A stretch of DNA of 19,891 nt from Funneliformis mosseae (Eukaryota > Glomeromycota > Glomeromycetes > Glomerales > Glomeraceae): the NCBI GenBank assembly GCA_910592005.1, contig CAJVPP010001451.1, positions 1 to 19,891 of the forward strand, written 5' to 3'. Under the pieces are notes generated by a model. That model was not told the DNA's origin, searched no databases, and was given only the letters and a program-made list of their open reading frames with translations. The translations under genes were made by a program, and so were the position numbers. This document shows positions 9,423 to 19,809 of this stretch, one piece after another. Each line of letters opens with the position of its first letter. Position 1 is the stretch's first letter.

Positions 9423-10960
9423 TGGCACAGAAATTACCACAGTTGGTGAAGTGAAATTTGAAATGAATTATTTTCCAACTCAAAAGTAAATTACAAAAAA
9501 AAAAATAAAGTTTCTATATAGAATTATAAATGTTCAAAATATTTATACCTGGAAAAATCATGATTCACGTGTTAATTTCAGTAAAGGTATAGTGTATTGT
9601 AATCGAGTAATAAAGCAACATGTGAAAACGATTATTCTCAACACAGCCATGGATTTGTCTCGATTTAGTAAAAAAAAAAAAAAAAATCGGAGCCTGAATC
9701 GATCACAATAGTTATAGAATATTTGATTACAAAAATTGTTTTGATAAATGATTACTTATTTGTAATTGAATATATATATAATAGGTTAAAGGATAAAAGA
9801 TGATGAGTGCCATATTTTATTCTCCAAATATTGAAAAATATTTTAATTGAATCTATGAACATAATTATTTCATTGGGATTATGTAATGTCGTATTATTTA
9901 AAGGAATTTCTATAAAAATGCTAGGTACCTTTTAAAAACCATGATTTTATGATTCAAAATGATCTGCAAATAAACAACAAAGAAACTGTCACAAAAAATC
10001 AAACCTTATTAAGGGTAATTACTTCCTTTAATTATATACGGCACTTGTCAAACAAGCGTCTATATCTAAATCTAAGCTTATTTCCATTGTCCATTTTCTT
10101 TGAGTGGCGTATTTAATCAAACTTTTATAGGACTTACGTATCATATTAACCTTTTTTCACATTTGGTTTTTCAACTATATTTTCTGTTAGTGGCATCATC
10201 ATGATTATTTTTTATTTATTTATTTTAATTTTTTTTAAAAAAGATCGGGGTAAAGATAAAAATTCCCGATGGATTAAATATTGTGATTTTGTTGAACAGA
10301 TAACTCGAATAAAATTCAATTATCACCTAACTCGCATAAGGTTTAATTAGGAAAATTCATGTGTTTTCTTCCTTACTGTGAAACATAAAGATATAAATTC
10401 GTTAATTTCGGATATTAACCTGAAACATAACATAATCCTTATTTATTTATTGTTTTTATTGTAAAAAAAAAAAAAAAGTTTCTGATAAATTTGGCTGATG
10501 ATCATAACAAGGCTTCTCTAAAATTAGAATCCTTTGGCCCTTTTACGCATATACAAATAAACATATATAATGGATTAAGAATTTTCTATTTTTATAAATG
10601 TTTTGATACGGTATTTAAAAAGGGTTAAGTAAACAAAAGCGTTTTCTGACTAATTTCACGCTCTTCTTCCAACTTTACTTTCTAGTTACCAAATTTAATA
10701 TTGTCAACACGATAAAAGTCATTTATATGATTATTCAAGAATCTAATCCATAAATAAATCAGAAATATATATCATATCTTTCATGTGAAATGACCTGACT
10801 TCCATTACGTTATATCTTAATTTTCAATCATAATAAAAAATTTTCATCTTTACAAACTTTTAGAACGAATTTTTTAAATTTAGGTTTCGGCTGGGTTTCC
10901 CCACAAATTTTTCACGTGATATTTTAATGAAAAGGGTAAAAAGTTATTATTATACTATTA
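9423..10960. other. Intergenic segment without a recognisable gene
   Basis: Promoter-side sequence of the NTF2-like gene, then about 1.3 kb with no sizeable open frame. It contains A runs at 9669-9686 and 10461-10476, E-box-type palindromes (cacgtg at 9566-9571, tcacgtga at 10912-10919), and a short GC-richer string, ggtttcggctgggtttcccc, near 10883-10902. Composition becomes much more AT-rich right after 10960. Confidence 0.45.
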
Positions 10961-11808
10961 CAATAATAGCCAGTTATTTGAAATCAAGAATAACCTTCAT
11001 TATAAACTATTAACTCTAAAATATCTGCATTTTTAGTATCAACTTTTTATTTCATAGCTATGAAAGTCTTAAAAATTTACAAAATGTTTGGTAATAAAAT
11101 TTCTTTTTTTAGTAATAAATTTATTAATGAGATCATTAGTAGTATTAGAGATATAAAATATGAATGCTTTTGCAGTAAAAAAAAAGAGAAAATTATCAAA
11201 AAATAATTTTTTAAATTAATGTTAAATTTGGATTATTTTACTAAAAATTAAAATTTAACTTATAAAGTAAAACAATTTTTTTTGGTAGATCTCTTTTTTT
11301 CTATTGCATAGCATTTATATTTTAGAACCAGATATAATTTTATTTATGTAACTTACATATTATTATGAATTATAATAATAATAATAATTATAAATTAATA
11401 AAAATAAATAATAAAAATTTGATTATTTTAAGTATAGAATAATAAAATTTAATATTAAGAATTAAATATATAATATTTTTTAAAATATTAAATAAATTAT
11501 TACTTTAAAGTATTGTTTTTTTATTCATTACTTTAAAAAATTAATAAAAATATAAAATAAAAATTAAAGAAATTAATTATACATTATAATGAATATCTAA
11601 CTAACTGATATAAAAAATATCAAATTAAATCTAAATAATAATAATAAAATGACATTATTTATTACTTAATAAAAATATTTAAAAAAATTAAAGATTATGA
11701 TAAAAATATAATTGATACTTATTAAAAAATATTTATCAAAATTTTCTTTAATAAAATAATATATTAATTAAAATATTTTATCTATTTATAAATTTTTTTA
11801 AAATAATA
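10961..11808. other. Extremely AT-rich, gene-free stretch
   Basis: Short A/T runs and ATA-type microsatellite-like tracts (for example near 11371-11392) with stops in every frame. No domain remnant or structured element was recognised. It marks the return from the gene-bearing island to repeat-rich DNA. Confidence 0.5.
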
Positions 11809-11964
11809 CAGTTAACTCTTATTATAACAAACTTTATGTTCTAGATCTCAACTTTGCTATAAGGCTATAGTGAAGATTTTAAGAGATTTTATTGGCCAAT
11901 TCACTATAACAAGAATATTTCTATTATATTTATTCAAAAAATTCGTTATATCAAGAGTTCAGCC
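11809..11964. mobile_element. MITE with pogo/Tigger-type terminal inverted repeats
   Basis: The left end, cagttaactcttattataa (from 11809), matches the reverse complement of the right end, ttatatcaagagttcagcc (to 11964), over about 22 bp with four to five mismatches. The motif resembles pogo/Tigger termini (CAGTTxACTC...TTATAAC). The 156 bp element has no coding capacity. An inner inverted pair, ctatagtgaa (near 11865) and ttcactata (near 11900), adds secondary structure. It is probably a non-autonomous element once mobilised by a pogo-type transposase, of which a relic lies at the right end of this window. The target duplication is unclear. Confidence 0.6.
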
Positions 11965-12019
11965 ATTTATAATTAAATAATATAATTATATTATTTAGTT
12001 ATAAACAGCTTAGATTAGA

Positions 12020-12310
12020 TTATTTAGTAATAAAATAATATAGATATGACTAAATGATCTAAATATAACTAAATAATTTAAATATAATCAAATAATCTAA
12101 ATATAACTAAATAATCTAAAATTAATAATCTAATTATGATTAAATAATCTAATTTAACAACCTAATTGTGACGATTTTTTATACCTATCTATTTTTTTTA
12201 TTACGTTTCTTATCTTTAAAATCTGATTTCTTTTCCAGTTTTCTATTTATTATTTGTGATTATGTGATTAAATAATCTAATTATGACTATGACTAAATAA
12301 TTTGAATATG
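12020..12310. repeat. Degenerate minisatellite, about 19-22 bp unit
   Basis: Repeated variants of taaataatctaaatataac occur many times between about 12030 and 12165 and return near 12265-12310 after a C/T-richer interruption. Sequence drift between units is high. Non-coding. Confidence 0.6.
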
Positions 12311-12986
12311 ACCTTTTTTATTATGTGTTATGTGTTAATAAATGCTTTCTGGTATAATTTATATTAGTAGAGTTTTACAGTTAATTAGTTACTAAGTAGA
12401 TAGTAGTTTGTTTTCCGTTTTTAAGCCTTTTGATTGCTAACCAGGCATGTAATACCATGCTATCCTTCTTAGTTGTCAGTATTGGGTCAGCCAGTTTGGA
12501 TACTAGTTCTATATTAAGAATTTGTACCTATTTGATTGCCTTTTTAGATATTAAAATGTGGTAAAAAAAATATTATATTGGGTAACGCAGTAAATTTGTG
12601 GTTAATTTCAACCAGCACTATATTATAATTTCAGTCAATCTTTTGGACATGTAATTCGAGAATTCAGCTTAGTATCAAGATGGTAATTTGATAGTGTTCT
12701 AGAACTATTGTGAAGCTATCATAGAACTAATGAGAAACTATCATGAAATTATTATAGAACTAGCAATTTGTCAGCTTAGATGCTAAGTTATTATAGTCAA
12801 AGATCTGGCTGAAATTGTGGAATAATACTAGCCAAATTTATACTGCATCTTACTATATTAATTACATAATTTTTTGCTGATTTGCGAGTTAGAGATATAA
12901 ATATATTGCTAATATTTAGTCAATGTATTCCTATAATAAATGAAATTAAAGACAGAACTATTCTGTATAATTCCCATTATGCATCA
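12311..12986. other. Non-coding stretch with a small tandem repeat
   Basis: No open frame of note. A hairpin-capable string, gcatgtaataccatgc, lies near 12446-12461. At 12700-12765 a unit of about 24 bp (agaactaatgagaaactatc and variants) is repeated two to three times. It may be remains of an unidentified repeat family. Confidence 0.35.
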
Positions 12987-13460
12987 AGTCATGTGTCTTA
13001 TTTATAATTTTGAATCAGTCTAGAATATATTGCCATTCTTTATTACTATTATTTACTCATATTGTTTATGGTTGATATCTATTTGCGAAAATTTTTTACC
13101 AAAAGGATTGCTACTTAATGCTTGTTCATCATTTTTATCACACTAAGTAAGATAATCTTGATATAAAGTAGCGCAACATTATTTGCAAAGAATGTTCTCA
13201 GACTACAATAAAACATAATCTATTATGAACTATTTAGCATTAAAATAAAGCATTTCACTAGAGCTTACTATCTTATTTTGTTTTTCATTTTCCTAATAGC
13301 TAATTGCATTTTTAAACCTAGTATTTTCATCTCTAAGCCCATTAACTTCTTCTCTTAATGAATTGATCTCCAATTGCATATTTAAAATCTAGCAAGTCAG
13401 TATAAGTTCACATTGTAAATTAGTGTTTTACCATCTCAAAGAATAATTTTTAAAATCCAT
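12987..13460 (-). pseudogene. Coiled-coil protein relic, one frame with UAA/UAG stops only
   Basis: From ATG at 13460 the minus-strand frame stays coherent for about 158 codons. The clearest part, INSLREEVNGLRDENTRFKN (about 13306-13365), has leucine-zipper-like heptads. Further on it reads CDKNDEQALSSNPFGKKFSQ (13083-13142). Ten stops interrupt it: TAA at 13428, 13179, 13053 and 13002; TAG at 13389, 13293, 13230, 13203, 13143 and 13020 (lowest coordinate of each). There is no TGA until 12984-12986 and no frameshift is needed. Many stops sit where Gln reads naturally, as after CAA/CAG to TAA/TAG change. In DNA this AT-rich the stop density alone is close to chance, so only the first 60 or so codons are firm. 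Family unknown. It may belong with the relic at 14040-14277. Confidence 0.42.
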
Positions 13461-13545
13461 TATTATATACACTTTAGGATAATTATTTTTTATGTATCTT
13501 TAATAATAAAATATATCACATTTTATCCTATAAAAAATCATCAAA

Positions 13546-13987
13546 GAAGATACCAGAAGTACTTTATTAAGTTTTTTTGCTATCTCTATAAAAATTCTCT
13601 ATCTCTATAAGAAAAATTTTTGAAGACACTCTTAGAGATAATCTTGATATTATTTTTGGACTTCTTAACTTGTTTTATTGAGTTCTTTACTACTTGTCCT
13701 TAAGAACCCTATTAACCCTAAGAAATTTTAAAGTTCTAGAAAAAAAATCAAAATTTTTCTATGATATACCACTTGGACAAATATAGTCATGTATATGGTT
13801 GATATAGTCGATATATGATCAATATATGGTATATATATAAAAAAAAATAATAGATAAAGAGTTCAAAAATTCATAGGGCTTATAAGGTTCTTAAAAACAA
13901 GTAGTAAATTGCTTCTCCAGAATTCTAAAATTAGGAAAGAAGATACTTCTAGTATTCTTGTTAAGTTTTTTTACCATCTATATAAAT
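13546..13987. repeat. Composite repeat: direct repeats enclosing an inverted repeat
   Basis: Outer direct repeats of about 48 bp lie at 13546-13593 and 13939-13987 (both gaagatac..., then ttaagttttttt and atct(c/a)tataaa). Inside, 13681-13729 and 13864-13914 are inverted copies of about 48 bp (shared core acaagtagtaaa and ggttcttaa on one strand). The 130 bp centre is low-complexity with gatata repeats. The structure fits a non-autonomous mobile element, perhaps with nested insertion. It lies between two minus-strand coding relics. Confidence 0.5.
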
Positions 13988-14039
13988 TTTTCATAAGGTC
14001 AAATTTTTGATAAATCATTAGGGTCAACTTATAGCATTA

Positions 14040-14277
14040 GGTATTTTTATTCTATCAAGAGCCTTTTCTAACACTTTTGAAGTTTACAAATCCTGAAACA
14101 TCTTATCTAATTTCTTCTAATAATAATTTGCTTTTGAATAGCATTTATTTACATGTAAATTACAAATCTCATATTTAAAAGCTGTCAGCCTTACACATTC
14201 ATCTTGTTTACATAGAGCTCACTGGTATCTTTTTCAGTAAAAATAACATCCTTCTGGTCATGTACTTCTATTTCCAT
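14040..14277 (-). pseudogene. Unidentified coding relic, frameshifted
   Basis: From ATG at 14277 the minus strand reads MEIEVHDQKDVIFTEKDTSE before a shift near 14200. The next frame has a Cys-containing stretch (CKQDECVRLTAFKYEIC) and then KKLDKMFQDL and TSKVLEKALDRIK, interrupted by TAG and TAA at positions where Gln would read well. The charged, helical ending resembles a coiled coil. I do not recognise the family. It could be the N-terminal part of the same former gene as 12987-13460, separated by the composite repeat. That link is inference. Confidence 0.35.
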
Positions 14278-14439
14278 AAACTATTCCTTTATCAGAGAAA
14301 TATTAGTAAATATATTTACCTTTCTTTCTAATATAATCCTCAGTGAATTTGATGTCTACTATTTTGGTATTATTCTTCCTTTAGTCAGTTAATCTTTTGA
14401 TGTTTATAATAATATTTATTTTTATTTTGAATTTTTTTC

Positions 14440-17400
14440 TTAGAGTATTATACTAAAGGGTATACTTAATTATCATATTCTGGAAAAAATACTATAATCC
14501 AATCTGACCTTTCAGAGTTCTTTGAGACACCACCTTACTATTTCACCTAGAAGCTAAAAAAGATAAAATAGAAGGTCATATAAATCACTATTTTGATAAA
14601 AACTACTTAAATAGCATTTCAACTCAAAATGATATAGTTACGAAAAATGATGAGAGATTAACTACAATTCTTAATGATACTTTATCCAATTATCAAGAAA
14701 TTTCTTTCATGGCTGTTGATTTTGAGGGTTCATCAGAAAAAATGAGTGAAAAGAACTATTATATTTTACGTCTTTATGGCTCTCTTATCAATGGTCAAAA
14801 AGCAGTAGTTATCCTTATAAGACTGTGGGTATTTTTTGATATTCATGTATCAGATAAAGAATCCATAGACGATTTTAAGATAAAAATAGACAAAATTCTT
14901 TGTACTGCTATAAATGACTATAAAATAGAATATATTAAAGCCTTTCTATTCCGCGATTATCATACAGAAAAAAGTTATATCTACAAATTTTTACGCTTAG
15001 TACTGAAGATAAAAAAAAAGCCTTTCAAGTCATTCAAGATAGAAAATTTGAAATTACTTCAGATAATATGTACTCATTTTTATCGTAACATAGCTAGAGA
15101 GAATGAAATCGCAATTTCTGGCTAATCTATAATAAGCAAGTATAAATATAGAAGATATTCTTATCATATATACGATTTTTATATTTCTGTAAATCATTTT
15201 TGACCAGTAGAAGACCTAAAAATGATAAGTAACTATTTTCCAATTTCAGCTCTTATAAGAGATTATATGCTTATTTTTACATAGAATATAGAGACGCAAT
15301 CATGAAAATTAAGCAAATTTGCTAAAATACATAATAAAGAAGCTATCATATTTATGATTTATATGACTTTATACTGGAAAGATGATCTGAGATCACTAAA
15401 GCAAATCTATCTTATCGATCTTGAAACTGCATTAGACAAATACTTGATAACAATTGTATGTAGAAATCAATTAAATTTACTAAAGGTATTCGCATTATAC
15501 TGGAGAGTCTTTCAATCTGATATCTAGCTTGGCTTCAATAATTTTGATTATGATTGACCATTTATTGTGAAGAGAACTTATAAGCTTAATCTTCTTAAAT
15601 GGATATAGTAGTAAATGACGAAAAATTTTAAATCGTCTGAAGAAATTCAAAAATAGAATTATTATGGAAAGCTAGAGGTAAATTCTAAAAATACTTTTTA
15701 GAAGAAAAAAAGTACTACTGATAATAAGGAGGAAGAAGATCACAGGATTCAACCAATTACGATCAAAATTAACTCAGAGAAAAATTTTATTTTCACTTTT
15801 CTTAAAATACCAGGCTGTGTGCCAATTGATGTACGTGTATATTTTAAGAAACTCTACCCTTGCGTAAAAGTAGATAGGAAAAGCTCGCTTGTATTTTACT
15901 TAAAAAAATGTGAACTTAGCCGTAAAGCAGATATGATATATAATAAAATGTAAAGAATCTACTTATAAGCGAAAGCGAGCACCTCCCTAAAAGAATCGCA
16001 TTCTTCTACCATGTAAAATATATATGAAGTAGTATATTATTGTATTATAGATGCATTATATTATCAGAAGCTCATGGTTAAGCGAAATATAATTAATAAT
16101 TATAGGAAGATCACTTCTTTAGCTTATGTATTTTTGTTTGATTCTCATTATCAGGTAAATAGAATGAAAGTATGAAATCTTCTAGGTGCTTATACCAGCA
16201 AACGTAATATGTTATTTAATTTGTTTAATAAGAAAATAGAACTTAAAGCTTAGTTTACCTTATTAGAAGCATCTTGAGAAAATGATTAGTTCAGTTAAAG
16301 TAAAGATAAAAGAGTTTCAGAAAACTTAAATTCAAAATACTTATCTGTATTTTTCAATTATAACTGTTTGAATTCTAAGCAGTTTGCTTTAAAGGTATAT
16401 ATAAATACTTTTTATGAGGAGGTAGAAAATAGCATATTTCCATTCTTTCTTTGTAAATTAGCTGAAGTGATCACTTCTGTAGGTTAATATAATATTGGTC
16501 TTGTCACTAAATTCATATCTGAAAAAGGTTTCAGAATAAAATATAACAATATTGATTCTTTATATCTCACCTGCCTAGATAAGTATTATGAAATATGCAA
16601 TAGAGCTTTTAATGAAGAAAAGCTTTCTAAGGAAAAATACTGGGCTGAATAGTTAATATTACTATAGGTGTGATGAAAAAGTTGCGTGATCAAGTAAATG
16701 CTTATTTTAGGATAAAAAATAACACATCTTATCTTAAGATGACATATAAAAAAGTATTATATCCTATCTGCTTTACCAGCAAGAAAAAATATTTTGGTAT
16801 ACCACATGAAGGGGTTATCAATTTTAGACCAGATAATCTCTTTAAAAAAGGAATTAATATTGTAAAGTAAGGTCAGTCCTAGCTTTTCAAATTCATTGAG
16901 GAAAAAATTATGTAGGAAGCTATAGATATAAATAACACGTATTTAATTCACAAAATTGTTGAAGATATTCTTAGAGAGGCTAGCAAAAATAATGGGATTT
17001 TGACGATTTTATCATAATGGATATATAGAAGTCTAAGAAAAAAATCTTTACATTCATTACTTTATAGTGCAGATAAAAGAGAGAAATAAGAGAATACTTG
17101 ATCCTGATGAACAGTTTAGCTATGTAGTCATTAAAGGCCTGCCTCTCTATAATGAAGAGGGCAGAAAGGAACCACATAGAGTTGTGAATTATATGAAATA
17201 CGCAGATATAGCAAAAGAGCAAAACATAAAAATAGATATCAATTATTATTTAGGCATTACAGTTGAAATATATATACGTTTTATCAATAAGGATGATAAA
17301 TATTAACCACCTCTCACATAAAATCACGCAACTTAAGAATTTATATAAAAAGGAAAAGCAGACTGACAAATATTCCTAAGACGAGGCAAAAAAATAGCTT

Positions 17401-17553
17401 AAAAAATATATAAAAGGTTTACAATAAACTTTTTAGGTATTTTGATGATTTATCTGAAGTGAATATATTATTAAGTATTCTAGCAAAGGTGTGACAATTT
17501 CATCTAAAAAAACTTATACAGTCAAGGTTGAATATAACAATGCTATTATATAA
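14440..17553 (+). pseudogene. Giant-virus-type (asfarvirus-like) family B DNA polymerase relic
   Basis: Family B DNA polymerases copy viral genomes. Landmarks occur in order along about 3.1 kb. An exonuclease-type DxE motif (VDFEG) lies at 14715-14729, within a frame open from about 14526 to 15122. Clear polymerase-like text lies at 15820-15950 and 16030-16130, a thumb-like segment with KKKYFGIPH at about 16780-16810, and a C-terminal block at 17067-17306 (with FSYVVIKG and ARFIN-like YIRFIN). The same frame runs from 14526 to 16667 with 22 stops (7 TAA, 10 TAG, 5 TGA) and no frameshift. Shifts occur near 16668, 16985 and 17307. Key sites are lost: the motif C equivalent reads YNNIDS at about 16540-16557 (one catalytic Asp replaced), the motif B equivalent reads NTFYEE, and no motif A (DxxSLYPS) is visible near 16210-16330, suggesting an internal deletion. 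The resemblance I recognise is to the Asfarviridae branch of nucleocytoviruses. The 5' end is undefined. It is non-functional and an endogenous viral relic. Confidence 0.8.
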
Positions 17554-17904
17554 TGATAATGTCTTATAATTATAAAAAATCTTTTGCCCAAAATAATTAT
17601 AATTAAATTAGTTTTATATACTGATTTTAATTAATAAATCTTTTTATTTTATTTTATGATAGATATTACATATACTTTTAATATAAATTAATATTACGTT
17701 ATAATAATATTCATATATAATGATATAAAATCTATATAGAATAATATACAATATCACGTGATTTATGATGCAGTGTAAAAAAAATTTTTTTTTTAGTATA
17801 AAAATTATCGCAAAATATTTTTCTCTCCTAATTTTTTTAATGCATATATATTTGATAAGAAAAATGTAAATAATATATTGGACATTAGAGTAAATTTTTA
17901 ATTA
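17554..17904. other. AT-rich spacer
   Basis: No open frame. It contains a perfect 10 bp palindrome, atcacgtgat, at 17753-17762, identical to one at 131-140, and several poly-T and poly-A runs that lead into the satellite array. Confidence 0.45.
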
Positions 17905-18650
17905 CTTTTAAAAAAAATCTATAGATTTTTTTTTCAAAAAAACCCGATTAATCTTTTTTTAAAAGGTAACCTAACAACCTTTTTTAAACAACCCTAGATG
18001 TATTTTTTTTAAACTTTTTATAGATATTTTTTTTAAAAAATTCTGTTAATTTTTTTTAAAAAAACAACCTGATTAATCTTTTTTTAAAAGAACCTAACCT
18101 TTTTAATTATATATATAATCCCAATGAATTTTTTTTCTAAAATTTTTATAGATTTTTTTTTTTTAAAAATTCTGTTAATTTTTTTTTTCAAAAAAACAAC
18201 ATGATTAACTTTATTTTTTTAAAGAACCTAATCTTTTTAATTATATAAGTAATACTGATAAATTTTTTTTTAAAAAAATTCCAGTTAATTTTTTTTCAAA
18301 AGCAATCTGATTCAAAAGGTAACTAATAATTTTTTATTACTTAAGCATAATCTGATAGATTTTTTTTTAAACTTTTATACATTATTTTTAAAGCTTTGAT
18401 TATCCTCTTTTCAAAAGTAACAAACATCTTTTTTTATTACATAAACACAACCCAATGGATTTTTTTTTAAAGAAAATTCAGTTAATTTATTTTTTATAAA
18501 GTCAATTTGATTAACTTTTTAAAAGATAACCTAATAATCTTTTTAAACTTTTATAGTTTTTTTTAAGAAAAGCTGATTTTAAAAGTATTAAAGATTATAA
18601 TTTTTTTAAAATAACTCTGATAATTTTTTTAAAAAAATAAATGATTATGA
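17905..18650. repeat. Degenerate satellite array, roughly 110-130 bp unit
   Basis: Recurring blocks of ttctgttaat followed by a T run, A run, cctgattaatc and ttaaaagaacctaa are seen. The anchor string occurs at 18041, 18170 and (as ttccagttaat) 18279, giving spacings of 129 and 109 bp, with another copy near 18477. Flanking units (acccgattaatc near 17942, gataacctaataatc near 18525) belong to the same pattern. About five to six drifted copies. Non-coding. Confidence 0.62.
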
Positions 18651-18779
18651 TCACAAGGTATTTAATTTTACCAATTTTATATTTTATGTATTTCAAATTT
18701 AAATTTATATTTTAACGTGTTGAAAATTTTAAATATTTTATCAAATAGCTCTTTCACAAAAAAGAAACACTTCTAATAA

Positions 18780-19809
18780 TAAAGAAAACATTTCTACTAA
18801 ATGTATTCGTAATACATTATCATTTGCTCAAAAATGCGAAATTTGTTTAAAATATGAACAAAAACTATAACTAACACAAAAACAACTTGCTGAAATATAT
18901 GGAGTTAAACAAAATACTATCTCAGATATTTTAAGAGATAAATAAAAATAGATTGAAACTATACTGAATTTAATAATTTGAGAAAAAGAACTTGTGTATC
19001 TGCTTATCCCAAAATCAAAAGTTCTTTAGCAATTTGGTTTATATAAGCATTTTTTGCAAATCAAACAATTATAGGAGATGTTTTAAAAGCAAAAACATGT
19101 ATTTTTGCACAATTGCTCAATATAGAAAATTTTTTTGCATCAGATGGTTGGTTTTCAGAATTTAAAAAATGATATTATCAATAATATATAAAGGCAAATG
19201 AATCACGTAATGCTCTACTTAATATTTTAGATAATGAAAAAGCAAAACTTCAAAATATTATTAGTAAATATGAACTTGAAAACATATATAATTGTGATAA
19301 AACAGGTAATTAAAAATTAATTATTTATATTATTTATATAAAATTTAATAATTTAATAATTTATTATTTAGCTTTATTTTGGCAATTAGAACTATATAAA
19401 ACCTTAGCAAATGATCCTATTTCAGGAATAAAAAAATCTAAAAATCGTATTACAGTTATATTAACATGTAATACTAATAGAACAAAAAATTTTCTCCACT
19501 TTTTATTCATCATTATGAAAATCTACATGCTCTTTTTAGTAAAAAAAAGAAGAAAATTTACTTATACAATATTATTAAAATAAGATAGCATAGATGCAAG
19601 TATCAATATAGAATGATTTCTTGAAAAAACTTAATATTCAAATGTATTGCGAAAATAAAAAAATTCTTTTTCTAATAAATAATGCATCAATACATACTAT
19701 TAACAATCCTAAATTACTTATTCATATTAAAGTGCATTTTTTACTACCTAATACAACATCACACCTTCAACCGCTTGATGCAGGTATTATACATTCATTT
19801 AAAGTATAA
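18780..19809 (+). pseudogene. Pogo/Tigger (CENP-B-like) transposase relic
   Basis: The family order is visible: a first helix-turn-helix with QLAEIYGVKQNTISDILRDK (18884-18943), a CENP-B-type second DNA-binding region with FASDGWFSEFKK near 19136-19170, then a DDE domain with YNCDKT (Asp at 19296-19298), KSKNRITVILTCN, LINNASIH and NTTSHLQPLD (Asp at 19777-19779). An intron-like insert at 19306-19371 (66 bp, GTAATT...TTTAG) splits the CDKT/ALFW junction in phase 1, so the ancestor was a spliced eukaryotic gene. Several stops and frame changes occur between 18866 and 19200 and between 19490 and 19620. The second catalytic Asp is Asn (19678-19680). The text ends at a stop at 19807-19809, and the usual C-terminal tail is not seen. 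Inactive. Confidence 0.8.

Noticed and set aside
9438..9440. GTG start for the NTF2-like gene
   Set aside because: GTG is not a normal nuclear start; the first in-frame ATG at 9422 is preferred.
9647..9714. Tiny plus-strand frame starting MDLSRFSKKKKK with a good start context
   Set aside because: Only about 20 codons and dominated by an A run; no support.
16980..17222. Minus-strand open frame of 80 codons
   Set aside because: Antisense to the conserved C-terminal block of the polymerase relic.
12987..17553. A ciliate-like code (UAA/UAG as Gln) as the explanation for all internal stops
   Set aside because: The polymerase relic also has five UGA codons, three frameshifts and altered catalytic residues, and the Tc1 relic shows Trp-to-stop changes. 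Decay explains all of them; the code idea is kept only as a test for 12987-13460.
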